The notes under the pieces: model-generated
The model's database searches: none
Told to the model about the DNA's origin: nothing
Seen by the model: only the letters and a program-made list of their open reading frames with translations
Position numbers and translations under genes: made by a program
Source of the DNA: Brevibacillus invocatus
Lineage (GTDB): Bacteria; Bacillota; Bacilli; Brevibacillales; Brevibacillaceae
NCBI RefSeq assembly: GCF_003710915.1
Contig: NZ_RHHR01000027.1
Coordinates: forward strand, 1-64,000
Length of the DNA: 64,000 bases
Direction: 5' to 3'
Part shown: positions 35,025 through 42,591 of the stretch, piece after piece
Layout of the letters: the number at the start of each line of letters is the position of its first letter
Numbering within the stretch: position 1 is the first letter of the stretch

Positions 35025-35681
35025 TTAATCCGCACGCTTTATCTTTAATCCTTTTGGCGTGCATAGCTTCTGAACTTTTCTTGTCAATAAGTCAGCAATC
35101 GTCGCCAGCATTGCGGTTGCAAGCGCACCTGTAATCAGCATGTTGTCGTTTGCAAGCCCAAGTCCGGTAAATACCAAGTATCCGAGTCCTCCCCCGCCGA
35201 TCACGGCAGCGAGCGTGGCCCAGCTAATGGTATAGATCGTTGCTGTTCGAAACCCTCCCATGATGATGGATATCGCCATCGGCAATTCAATTTTCAGCAG
35301 TATTTGAAAGCTGGTCATGCCCATGCCACGAGCTGCTTCGATCAGGGCCGGGTCTACTTCTCGGATACCCGTAAACGTATTGCGCAGCATGGGTAACAGA
35401 GAATAGAGAAATAAGGCTACGACCGCAGGTACGGCCCCGATTCCGAGGAGTGGAATCATCAGACCCAGGAGGGCAAGACTGGGAATCGTCTGCAGGATGT
35501 TGACAAACCCGATGACGTATTTATTGATTTTCTCTGTCCTCGTCAGCAGAATACCGAGCGGCACAGCGATCAGAAATCCAGCCATTACGGCGATAAAGGA
35601 AATGTAGCTATGCTCCCAAAGCAGGGACAGGACCAGGTCATACCTTTCTGTCAAAAACAAAATCCAATCATTCATCTTCAC
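35025..35681 (-). CDS. opuCB: Osmolyte ABC permease, OpuCB type
   Basis: A 218-aa permease with the family loop DPALIEAARGMGMTSFQILLKIELPMA and FVNILQTIPSLALLGLMIPLLGIG. It lies between the ATPase and binding-protein genes, 9 and 13 bp apart, so all four are one operon. Two starts (MKMNDW or MNDW) are possible. Confidence 0.82.
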   Translation of the reverse strand: MKMNDWILFLTERYDLVLSLLWEHSYISFIAVMAGFLIAVPLGILLTRTEKINKYVIGFVNILQTIPSLALLGLMIPLLGIGAVPAVVALFLYSLLPMLRNTFTGIREVDPALIEAARGMGMTSFQILLKIELPMAISIIMGGFRTATIYTISWATLAAVIGGGGLGYLVFTGLGLANDNMLITGALATAMLATIADLLTRKVQKLCTPKGLKIKRAD

Positions 35682-35690
35682 ACCCCCTTG

Positions 35691-36482
35691 TTAGGATATA
35701 CTCCACTTCGGGAGCGCCGCTTTTTTGGAAGTGGCCGGGTGCAGCTCCTTTACCTTGCGCAGGCGTTTGGCTCCGATAAAATTCACGACGAATTCGTTGG
35801 CCGGATTTTGCAATAGCACATCCGGTGTATCCAGCTGAACGACAGTGCCGTCGTTCATCAGACAGATGCGATCGGCAATCTTGATCGCTTCGTCCATATC
35901 ATGCGTCACGAACACGATCGTCTTGTTGATCGTTTTTTGCAAGCGGACAAATTCATCCTGCAGCTGCTCCCTGCTGATCGGGTCCAATGCGCTGAATGGT
36001 TCATCCATCAAAATAATCGGTGGATCTGCGGCCATCGCGCGAATGACGCCGACGCGCTGCTGCTGACCGCCGCTCAGCTCAGCAGGGTAGCGATTTTTGA
36101 AGACCTTTGGATCAAGTCCTACCATGTCCAGCAGTTCGTCTACCTTTTTTTCGTACTGGCTGCGCTCCATTTTTTTCAGCTTGGGCACCAGCGCGACATT
36201 TTCGCCAATCGTCATGTGCGGAAACAGGGCAATTTGCTGAATGACATACCCGATGCTCCTGCGAAGCTCCACTGGATCAGTCTTGAAAATATCCTCTCCG
36301 TTGATCTCAATCCTGCCTGCGGTCGGCTCGATCAGTCGATTGATCATCTTCATCGTTGTCGTCTTTCCGCATCCACTGGGGCCAATCAGGACAAACAGCT
36401 CACCCGCATGGATCTCCAGGTTCAAACCCTTGATAATGGAGGCGTCGCCAATGCGTTTTTCCACTTGTTGAAAGGAAATCAT
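35691..36482 (-). CDS. opuCA: Osmolyte ABC ATPase, OpuCA type without CBS domains
   Basis: A 263-aa ATPase. Walker A is GPSGCGKTTTMKMINRLIEPTAG, signature LSGGQQQRVGVIRAMA, Walker B IILMDEPFSALDP and the switch histidine VTHDMDEAIKIADRI. OpuCA relatives are usually about 380 aa because two CBS modules follow; here the chain ends about 20 residues after the ATPase core (KELHPATSKKAALPKWSIS), so the CBS pair is absent. ATG 36482 follows GAAGGAG; a GTG 9 nt earlier is unlikely. First gene of the operon, behind a c-di-AMP-type riboswitch. Confidence 0.82.
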   Translation of the reverse strand: MISFQQVEKRIGDASIIKGLNLEIHAGELFVLIGPSGCGKTTTMKMINRLIEPTAGRIEINGEDIFKTDPVELRRSIGYVIQQIALFPHMTIGENVALVPKLKKMERSQYEKKVDELLDMVGLDPKVFKNRYPAELSGGQQQRVGVIRAMAADPPIILMDEPFSALDPISREQLQDEFVRLQKTINKTIVFVTHDMDEAIKIADRICLMNDGTVVQLDTPDVLLQNPANEFVVNFIGAKRLRKVKELHPATSKKAALPKWSIS

Positions 36483-36514
36483 AAGCACCACTCCTTCGAA
36501 AAAGATTTATGAAA

Positions 36515-36577
36515 AGAAAAAAGTCGAGACACTGTTCACGTCTGGAGGACCTTCCGGACGAAAGCAGTATATCGACT
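36515..36577 (-). terminator. Riboswitch-controlled terminator before opuCA
   Basis: On the minus strand AGTCGATATACTG and CAGTGTCTCGACT pair with two mismatches around a GC-rich inner loop, followed by TTTTTTCTTTTC, 32 bp before the opuCA start. It would act as the expression platform of the upstream aptamer, or as a simple leader terminator. Confidence 0.7.
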
Positions 36578-36698
36578 CTTTTCTCACATACAAATATGGG
36601 GAAATAAGCTTGCATAGTGCGCGACTGGTAGCCCAAATAGAGCTGCTAGTCAATACACGAAAAGCAAGCATGTACACGTAGATTGTATGCTGATTCTG

Positions 36699-36843
36699 CT
36701 TTAGCCGACGAGGTTAGCTGACGGGTAGGATGGCAGGTAGCATCCCTTCTGTTTGCACAGAATTAACCCCAATGATGGTTCCCCCGTTTTCGTCAAGGAC
36801 GAAACTAGGCCCGATATGAAGTTGGTTAAATCGCTACTAAAAC
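36699..36843 (-). ncRNA. ydaO/yuaA-type (c-di-AMP) riboswitch aptamer
   Basis: The minus strand carries the conserved landmarks of the ydaO motif in order: CGGGGGAACC, TTGGGGTTAATTC, GGGATGCTACC, CTACCCGTCAGCTAACCTCG, and closing bases GTCGGCTAAAG that can pair with TTTAGTAGCGA near 36843. The stretch CCGTCAGCTAACCTCGT is what I recall from the 3' end of the Bacillus subtilis ydaO leader. The class senses c-di-AMP and switches transcription off; it is known in front of potassium and osmolyte transport genes, which fits the OpuC-type operon behind it. The rest of the 548-bp gap (36.90-37.03 kb) shows no gene. Confidence 0.85.
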
Positions 36844-36862
36844 GGATTGGGTAATGAAATTC

Positions 36863-36891
36863 AGTTTACCATAACGTGAATGTATACTCAA
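36863..36891 (-). promoter_or_regulatory. Sigma-A-like promoter of the opuC leader
   Basis: On the minus strand TTGAGT, a 17-bp spacer and TAAACT lie about 20 bp upstream of the aptamer, the expected place for a riboswitch-led transcript. Both hexamers match consensus at 4 of 6 positions. Confidence 0.5.
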
Positions 36892-37030
36892 TTTTCAAAA
36901 AACGCCGTATAACCCCCTCTGACTCTCTCAAAGGGAGTTAACCGTAATCAGTTTACTCTTTCTTCTGAATCCTCCGGTATCCTTCCAAATCCTTCCCTGC
37001 CGCAATCGGAATGTTCATGAAAATCGCGCT

Positions 37031-37948
37031 TCATTGTAAAAAGTGCAGCAGGAATGTCAAGGTTCCTACACTCATCACCGTCGTCACCAAGACGGAGCTG
37101 GAGACAAACTGCGGTCTGGCATTAAATTGGATGGCATACATCGCGGTGGTCGCCGCTGAAGGCATCGCTGCCAAAACAATCAGTACCTTCTGAAGCAAGG
37201 GATCAATCGGAAACATCAGACAGATGAGATAAGCGAGCACCGGGGATGCGACCAGCCGAATCACGCTCGCGATACTGATCCCTTTCCACTCCAGTCCTTT
37301 TGCCGATACATTGGCCAGCTGCATGCCCAAAATCAGCATCACCACCGGAATCGCTGCCTGGGCAACCAGATCAATCGCCTGGTAATAGGTTTCTGGTATC
37401 GAAATCTGAAGCTTTTGAAACAAGACAGCGACCACAACCGCATGATTGGAGGGCTGCTTCAGCACCATCTTGATCGCGACCTTCGCCCCGCCTTTGCCCC
37501 GGGAAGCGAAATAGACACCGAAGACTCCCATGATGATGGCATGGAACACCATGATCTGTACCGCATAGTGAAAGCCCGTCTCGCCGTAAGCAAACAGAAT
37601 GATCGGCGTCCCGTAGTTTCCACTGTTCATGAAAGCCGTGGAGAGCATCATCGCGCTCTCCTGCTGCTTGTCGTACTTGAAGCATTTTGCTGTGATTTGC
37701 GTGATCAGGATCAGCCCAATCGTCAGCAAGGTGGAGATCACCACGATGTAGAACAGCTGCATATCGAGCGGCGTCTTATAAAAGGTTCTGAACACCAGAG
37801 CCGTAGACAACACGTATATGGCAAGTGTCGAGATGGGTTTGAGATCCAGCTTGTAGATCCGCTGCAAGATGTAACCACTCAAAAAAATCAGTAATACAGG
37901 TAAAATCACTTGGAAAAATATCATGCCATTCCCTACTTCCTTATCCAT
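37031..37948 (-). CDS. AEC-family carrier (auxin efflux carrier type)
   Basis: A 305-aa membrane protein with ten helices in two five-helix repeats. Typical features are FFQVILPVLLIFLSGYIL, the MMLSTAFMNSGNYGTPIILFAYG half-helix region and the IPVVMLILGMQLANVS region that starts the second repeat. Bacterial AEC proteins export or exchange organic acids such as malate or malonate. The start could be ATG 37948 or ATG 37924 (MIFFQVIL); neither is clear. It runs in the same direction as the LysR gene upstream, with a terminator between. Confidence 0.85.
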   Translation of the reverse strand: MDKEVGNGMIFFQVILPVLLIFLSGYILQRIYKLDLKPISTLAIYVLSTALVFRTFYKTPLDMQLFYIVVISTLLTIGLILITQITAKCFKYDKQQESAMMLSTAFMNSGNYGTPIILFAYGETGFHYAVQIMVFHAIIMGVFGVYFASRGKGGAKVAIKMVLKQPSNHAVVVAVLFQKLQISIPETYYQAIDLVAQAAIPVVMLILGMQLANVSAKGLEWKGISIASVIRLVASPVLAYLICLMFPIDPLLQKVLIVLAAMPSAATTAMYAIQFNARPQFVSSSVLVTTVMSVGTLTFLLHFLQ

Positions 37949-37982
37949 TCACTTTCCTGCTTCAGTATACCAGAGCAACATG

Positions 37983-38024
37983 AAAAAAAGCCGATCCCGC
38001 TTTATTTTTTAGGTAGCGTGATCG
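37983..38024 (-). terminator. Terminator overlapping the end of the LysR gene
   Basis: On the minus strand CGATCACGCT pairs with AGCGGGATCG (one mismatch) and is followed by GCTTTTTTT. The first arm lies in the last codons of the LysR gene. Confidence 0.65.
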
Positions 38025-38911
38025 ACTTGATTATTTTCCAATATCTCCACAAATTTCGATGCGGCTGGTGAGAGCGACACACTTTTTAAAAAGCAGACTC
38101 CTACTTCTCTCTTTGGTATCTCATCCGTTAACGGTACTTTATACAATAATCCTTTTTTCAAATACTCTTGGGAAAATTCTTTGGTCACACAGGCTATTCC
38201 TAAATTGATTTTCGCAAATTCCAGTAATAAGTCATGAGAGCCCAATTCAAATTCCGGAGAAATCTGTATGCCTTTCGATAGCAGATAATCTTCTACATAC
38301 CTTCTGGAATTTGAATTCGATTCAAGCAGGATTAAAGGCAGCTTTACCACTTCATCTAGGGTTATGGGTTTCGATACGAGATGCTTGTATTTCTCCCCAC
38401 AAACAAAAATATCATGGATATCGATGCACGGTCTTTGTTCTAAGGTAGAATCATCAAGAGGCAAATTAACAATGGCAATATCAACCTCTCCTGATTTTAA
38501 TATCGAACAAAGCTCTAATGTGGTACCATTCACGATCTTAAATTTAATATTGGGATATTTACTATGAAAAGCTTCCAGATAGGGAAGTAAAAAATATCTC
38601 GATATCGTATCCCCTACCCCAATCTTTAATTCCCCTGTCGACAAATTCTTGAATTCTAAAATCTTTTCTTCCCCAACATCAATTAATTTCAAAGCCGAAT
38701 TTACATATTCATAGAGAAGACTGCCTTCGTTTGTTAAAGATACCCCTTTAGGCGTTCGATTAAAAAGACGTATATCCAATTCTCTTTCCAATTGCATGAT
38801 TGCCTGGCTAACAGCGGGTTGGGTCATGTAAAGATCTTTGGCTGCCTTAGAAAAGCTTTTCCTTTTTCCTACCTTGCAAAATATTTTATATAAATCTAAT
38901 TTGCTTATCAT
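38009..38911 (-). CDS. LysR-family regulator
   Basis: A 300-aa LysR protein: HTH in residues 1-60 (FSKAAKDLYMTQPAVSQAIMQLERELDIRLFNRT), effector domain from about 88 (GELKIGVGDTISRYFLLPYLEAFHSKYP). The ATG at 38911 follows AGGGGCG; an earlier start 8 codons upstream lacks a site. It is divergent from the CofE-like ligase gene across 120 bp and lies 60 bp from the AEC carrier gene, so it likely controls one or both. Its DNA is visibly more AT-rich than the flanking genes, which points to separate ancestry. Confidence 0.87.
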   Translation of the reverse strand: MISKLDLYKIFCKVGKRKSFSKAAKDLYMTQPAVSQAIMQLERELDIRLFNRTPKGVSLTNEGSLLYEYVNSALKLIDVGEEKILEFKNLSTGELKIGVGDTISRYFLLPYLEAFHSKYPNIKFKIVNGTTLELCSILKSGEVDIAIVNLPLDDSTLEQRPCIDIHDIFVCGEKYKHLVSKPITLDEVVKLPLILLESNSNSRRYVEDYLLSKGIQISPEFELGSHDLLLEFAKINLGIACVTKEFSQEYLKKGLLYKVPLTDEIPKREVGVCFLKSVSLSPAASKFVEILENNQVDHAT

Positions 38912-39031
38912 ATAAGCGCCCCTTATACCTACCATTCCATATATTCATTTTACTTATATCACTCAACCGATGTATAGTACAAGCAGGTAAGTCTTGTGAA
39001 TAAGCTTTAGTCCTTACAAGGAGTGATCATA

Positions 39032-40222
39032 GTGGAAAGAGTAGTTGGAACTGTTGTTAGAGGCCTTCGTTGCCCGATCATCAATCATGGGGACAGCATC
39101 GAGGAAATCGTTGTAGATAGTGTGCTAAAGGCTTCGGAAGTGGAAGGCTTTCACATGAATGACAAAGACATCGTTACGATCACAGAGTCTATCGTTGCTC
39201 GTGCTCAAGGGAATTATGCAACGATCGATGATATTGCGAAAGATGTACATTCGAAATTTGGAGAAGATACGGTTGGCGTTATTTTTCCGATCTTGAGTCG
39301 TAATCGTTTTGCAGTTGTTCTGCGCGGTATTGCAAAAGGCGTTAAAAAAATGGTTCTAATGCTTAGCTATCCATCTGACGAGGTGGGAAACCACTTGGTA
39401 GATCTGGATATGCTGGATGAAAAAGGAGTGAATCCTTGGACGGATGTTTTAACAGAACAGCAATTCCGTGAACATTTTGGCTATAATAAACATCCTTTTA
39501 CGGGTGTGGACTATATTGATTACTATAAATCGATCGTGGAAGAATACGGTGTCGAATGTGAAGTGATTTTCTCCAATCATCCCAAGACGATATTACAATA
39601 CACCAAAAGCGTTCTGACTTGTGATATCCATTCGAGATTCAGAACAAAAAGAATCTTGAAGGCAAATGGCGGAGTCAAAATCTATAGCCTCGATAACATT
39701 TTGTCTGAGTCTATTGATGGTAGTGGATATAACGAAGCTTACGGCCTGCTGGGATCAAATAAATCGACAGAAACCAGTGTGAAGCTGTTCCCGCGTAATT
39801 GCCAACCTATCGTGGATCAAATACAGCATCTTCTCAAAGAAAAGACGGGTAAGGATATTGAAGTCATGATTTATGGAGATGGAGCTTTTAAAGACCCGGT
39901 AGGGAAAATTTGGGAGCTCGCTGATCCTGTTGTTTCGCCAGCTTACACATCAGGACTTGACGGTACGCCCAATGAAGTAAAACTAAAATATCTTGCTGAT
40001 AATAACTTTGCAGATTTAAGAGGAGAAGAGCTTAAGCAAGCGATCTCTCATTACATTAGCAATAAAGAGTCTGATCTTGTAGGGTCGATGGAAGCACAAG
40101 GCACTACACCTAGAAAACTTACCGACCTGATCGGTTCTCTATCCGATTTAACTTCTGGCAGCGGAGATAAGGGTACGCCTGTTGTCTATATTCAAGGATA
40201 TTTTGATAACTATACAAAATAA
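39032..40222 (+). CDS. CofE-like gamma-glutamyl ligase family protein
   Basis: A 396-aa protein related to coenzyme F420-0:L-glutamate ligase (CofE). N-terminal features are TVVRGLRCPIINHGDSIEEI, DIVTITESIVARAQGN and SRNRFAVVLRGIAKG; the C-terminal half (GDGAFKDPVGKIWELADPVVSPAY) holds acidic metal-binding candidates. It is longer than archaeal CofE (about 250 aa), and no F420 pathway genes are in the window, so glutamylation of another cofactor or metabolite is more likely. The GTG at 39032 has AAGGAGTG upstream; a GTG three codons earlier overlaps that site. Divergent from the LysR gene. Confidence 0.75.
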   Translation: MERVVGTVVRGLRCPIINHGDSIEEIVVDSVLKASEVEGFHMNDKDIVTITESIVARAQGNYATIDDIAKDVHSKFGEDTVGVIFPILSRNRFAVVLRGIAKGVKKMVLMLSYPSDEVGNHLVDLDMLDEKGVNPWTDVLTEQQFREHFGYNKHPFTGVDYIDYYKSIVEEYGVECEVIFSNHPKTILQYTKSVLTCDIHSRFRTKRILKANGGVKIYSLDNILSESIDGSGYNEAYGLLGSNKSTETSVKLFPRNCQPIVDQIQHLLKEKTGKDIEVMIYGDGAFKDPVGKIWELADPVVSPAYTSGLDGTPNEVKLKYLADNNFADLRGEELKQAISHYISNKESDLVGSMEAQGTTPRKLTDLIGSLSDLTSGSGDKGTPVVYIQGYFDNYTK

Positions 40223-40262
40223 GCGCAAGTACGCTCGCTAAAGCCTGCGCGCAACCAAATTT

Positions 40263-40309
40263 AGAGGCAATCTCGTACTCTGCATAGTGAGTACTTGGAG
40301 ATTGCCTCT
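40263..40309. terminator. Long perfect hairpin between convergent genes
   Basis: AGAGGCAATCTC pairs with GAGATTGCCTCT (12 bp) and an inner GTACTC/GAGTAC adds 6 more. It lies between the convergent CofE-like gene and the 115-aa gene. There is no clear T-run on either side, so it may stop transcription weakly in both directions or protect 3' ends. Confidence 0.5.
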
Positions 40310-40328
40310 AGAATATAAACCCTTGATT

Positions 40329-40676
40329 TTATTCAGGAAAATAGCCTTCGGACGAATTCAGAAGACCTTCCAGCTGTGTCACCGCGGACAACAGCTCTGG
40401 TCGTGACTCCCGGTTCGTCTCGGCCAGCTTTTTCAGCTCATCGTATGCTTCAGAGAGCCGAAACAGCGGCTCAGACACATTAGGCTTCCGCTCGGAAACA
40501 GTCTCTGTCATCACCATGTTGCTTTCGAGGAAAAAGGTATCTGCCGGAACCTGCTCGATGTTGGTCTTCACTTCCTGCAACAAGGATTGAAGATCGCTTG
40601 ACATGATCTCCTTGTGCTTCTGCAAATGATCTACGATGGTAAGGACATAGTCTTTTTTCGTCAAGTTGTTCGTCAT
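40329..40676 (-). CDS. Hypothetical protein, helical
   Basis: A 115-aa cytoplasmic protein that I do not recognise. It is predicted mostly helical and acidic (SDLQSLLQEVKTNIEQVP, LFRLSEAYDELKKLAETNRESRPELLSAVTQLEGLL), without signal peptide or membrane segment. The ATG at 40676 has GGAAGACGAAAGG before it. It stands alone between a hairpin and the leader of the ABC-F gene. Codon pattern and ribosome binding site support a real gene. Confidence 0.6.
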   Translation of the reverse strand: MTNNLTKKDYVLTIVDHLQKHKEIMSSDLQSLLQEVKTNIEQVPADTFFLESNMVMTETVSERKPNVSEPLFRLSEAYDELKKLAETNRESRPELLSAVTQLEGLLNSSEGYFPE

Positions 40677-40782
40677 CCTTTCGTCTTCCAGTCCCTTTTA
40701 CTTTGCCCCGAGCTATTGTCATACATTCCTAATGCTATGCTCGTCCACCCGGTGAACCCAGCGTACCGCCGACAAAATCGAT

Positions 40783-40811
40783 TTGGAATTTGCACATCGT
40801 TGTGATACAAT
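40783..40811 (+). promoter_or_regulatory. Promoter of the ABC-F leader
   Basis: TTGGAA, a 17-bp spacer and TACAAT (5 of 6 to the -10 consensus) lie about 240 bp upstream of the ABC-F start. A transcript from here would include the whole attenuator leader. Confidence 0.55.
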
Positions 40812-40822
40812 TTTTGTAATTC

Positions 40823-40957
40823 ATGATGGGAGTTGAAGAGGATGTAAGTTTTCTTGCACGTAAAGTCAAACAAAACAGCGGTTTTTTTCGCATGTTTTAT
40901 TTCTTTATACGCAAGAAAGTTACGATATCCTTTCTCTCATACCATATCCTGATCTGA
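40823..40957 (+). CDS. Possible leader peptide of the ABC-F gene
   Basis: A 44-codon frame (starts MMGVEEDVSFL) begins about 5 bp after the likely transcription start and covers arms 1 and 2 of the attenuator. Its own ribosome binding site is poor. An alternative is a start-stop pair ATG-TAA at 40842-40847, which has GGGAG 9 nt upstream and overlaps arm 1. Either could place a ribosome so that drug-induced stalling changes the fold. Which one is used cannot be decided from sequence. Confidence 0.35.
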   Translation: MMGVEEDVSFLARKVKQNSGFFRMFYFFIRKKVTISFLSYHILI

Positions 40958-41031
40958 CGCCATATTTGGGTTGGATTTACTGTTTGTATTCGAGCTGCGA
41001 GAAAGTAACTTTCTTGTAGCTTTTATTTTTT
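40844..41031 (+). promoter_or_regulatory. Three-arm attenuator before the ABC-F gene
   Basis: Arm 1 GTAAGTTTTCTTGC (40844-40857), arm 2 CAAGAAAGTTAC (40912-40923, GCAAG start at 40911) and arm 3 GTAACTTTCTTG (41005-41016). Arms 2 and 3 are perfectly complementary over 12 bp and are followed by TAGCTTTTATTTTTT, a terminator. Arms 1 and 2 can pair with one bulge, which would free arm 3 and allow read-through. This layout is known for ribosome-targeting-antibiotic resistance genes. Confidence 0.75.
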
Positions 41032-41049
41032 CATACAGGGGGTATTGTG

Positions 41050-42528
41050 ATGTCATTAATTCAAGTCTCCAACCTGACGTTTGCCTATGAAGGCAGCTTC
41101 GATCACATATTTGAAAACGTAAATTTCCAGATCGATACCGATTGGAAATTGGGATTTACGGGAAGGAACGGCAGAGGAAAAACAACCTTTCTCAACCTGC
41201 TGCTCGGCAAGTACGACTACAGCGGCAAGATTTCTGCGAACGTCCATTTTGAGTACTTCCCTTTCCAGATCGCAAACAAGGAGCAGCAGACCTTGGATGT
41301 GATCAACGACATCACTCCAGACTATCAGCACTGGGAATTGATGCGCGAGCTTTCCTTGCTGAAGGTATCGGAGGATGTTTTGTATCGCCCTTTTGATACC
41401 CTGTCCAATGGCGAGCAAACAAAACTGCTGTTGGCTGCCTTGTTTCTGAAGGAAAACCACTTCCTGCTAATCGACGAGCCAACCAATCATCTGGACATGA
41501 ATGCCCGGCAGCTTGTCAGTGATTATCTCCATACCAAAAGCGGCTATATTTTGGTGTCCCATGACCGTGCTTTTCTGGACAACTGCGTGGACCATATTCT
41601 TTCCATCAATAAGACCAACATCGAAATTCAAAAAGGAAACTTCTCGGATTGGTGGGAAAATAAACAGCGACAAGACCAATACGAGCTGGCAGAGAACGAA
41701 AAGCTGAAAAAAGACATTAAACGCTTGTCAGAATCAGCCAAACGAACGAGCATCTGGTCTCATGAAGTGGAAAAAACCAAAAACGGTACAAGGAATTCCG
41801 GCTCCAAGGTGGATAAAGGCTACATTGGCCACAAGGCAGCCAAAATGATGAAACGCTCTAAATCCATCGAGCATAGACAGCAATCGGCGATCGATGAACG
41901 ATCAAAGCTCCTAAAAAATGTGGAACACGCTGACAGCTTGAAGATATCTCAGCTCGCCTTCCACAAAAACCAGCTTGCAGAGCTCGAACATGTCTCTATC
42001 AATTACGGTGACAAGACGGTTTGCACGGATGTCAGCTTCACGATTGAACAAGGGGAGCGAATTGCGCTGGCAGGGAGAAACGGCTCTGGGAAATCCAGCA
42101 TTCTCAAGCTCATTTACGGTGAGGATATCCACTATACGGGTACCTTCAGAAAGGGAAGCCAGCTGAAAATATCGTTTGTTTCACAGGACACCTCGCATTT
42201 GCAGGGCAATTTGACGGACTATGCCAGAAGCAACGGAATCGATGAATCTCTTTTTAAATCGATTTTACGAAAACTCGATTTTTCCAGAGTCCAATTTGAA
42301 AAGGACATCTCGGCTTTTAGCGGCGGTCAAAAGAAGAAGGTGCTGATTGCCAAAAGCCTTTGCGAGAAGGTACATTTGCATATTTGGGATGAGCCGCTTA
42401 ATTATATTGATGTTATTTCTCGCATGCAGATCGAGGAGCTTTTGCTCGAATACTCCCCGACCATTCTGTTTGTAGAGCATGACCGTGAATTTTGCCAAAA
42501 TATCGCCACGAAGATCGTCGAGCTATAG
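41050..42528 (+). CDS. ABC-F ribosome protection protein, Lsa type
   Basis: A 492-aa cytoplasmic protein with two ABC domains and no membrane part. Walker A motifs are GRNGRGKTTFLNLLLGKY and GRNGSGKSSILKLIYG, Walker B LLIDEPTNHLD and a weaker HIWDEPLNYID; signatures are LSNGEQTK and FSGGQKKK. The linker (about 185-290) is long and basic, as in antibiotic-resistance ABC-F proteins that reach into the ribosomal exit site. The N-terminus (SLIQVSNLTFAYEGSFDHIFENVNFQIDTDWKLGF in pieces) is like Lsa proteins, which give resistance to lincosamides, streptogramin A and pleuromutilins. ATG 41050 follows GGGGGTATTGTG. Confidence 0.87.
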   Translation: MSLIQVSNLTFAYEGSFDHIFENVNFQIDTDWKLGFTGRNGRGKTTFLNLLLGKYDYSGKISANVHFEYFPFQIANKEQQTLDVINDITPDYQHWELMRELSLLKVSEDVLYRPFDTLSNGEQTKLLLAALFLKENHFLLIDEPTNHLDMNARQLVSDYLHTKSGYILVSHDRAFLDNCVDHILSINKTNIEIQKGNFSDWWENKQRQDQYELAENEKLKKDIKRLSESAKRTSIWSHEVEKTKNGTRNSGSKVDKGYIGHKAAKMMKRSKSIEHRQQSAIDERSKLLKNVEHADSLKISQLAFHKNQLAELEHVSINYGDKTVCTDVSFTIEQGERIALAGRNGSGKSSILKLIYGEDIHYTGTFRKGSQLKISFVSQDTSHLQGNLTDYARSNGIDESLFKSILRKLDFSRVQFEKDISAFSGGQKKKVLIAKSLCEKVHLHIWDEPLNYIDVISRMQIEELLLEYSPTILFVEHDREFCQNIATKIVEL

Positions 42529-42532
42529 GGCT

Positions 42533-42583
42533 AAAAAAGGAGGTAGTCAGGGACGTGTTGAGCGTTCCTTTCTACCTCTTTCC
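42533..42583. terminator. Bidirectional terminator between ABC-F and desulfhydrase genes
   Basis: GAGGTAG and CTACCTC form a 7-bp stem with A-run before and T-rich DNA after, so it can serve both convergent genes. Confidence 0.6.
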
Positions 42584-42591
42584 TATTACTG

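Noticed and set aside
36905-36955. Stem AACTCCC/GGGGGTT as terminator of the AEC carrier gene
   Set aside because: The T-run starts 8 nt after the stem and several pairs are weak; not convincing.
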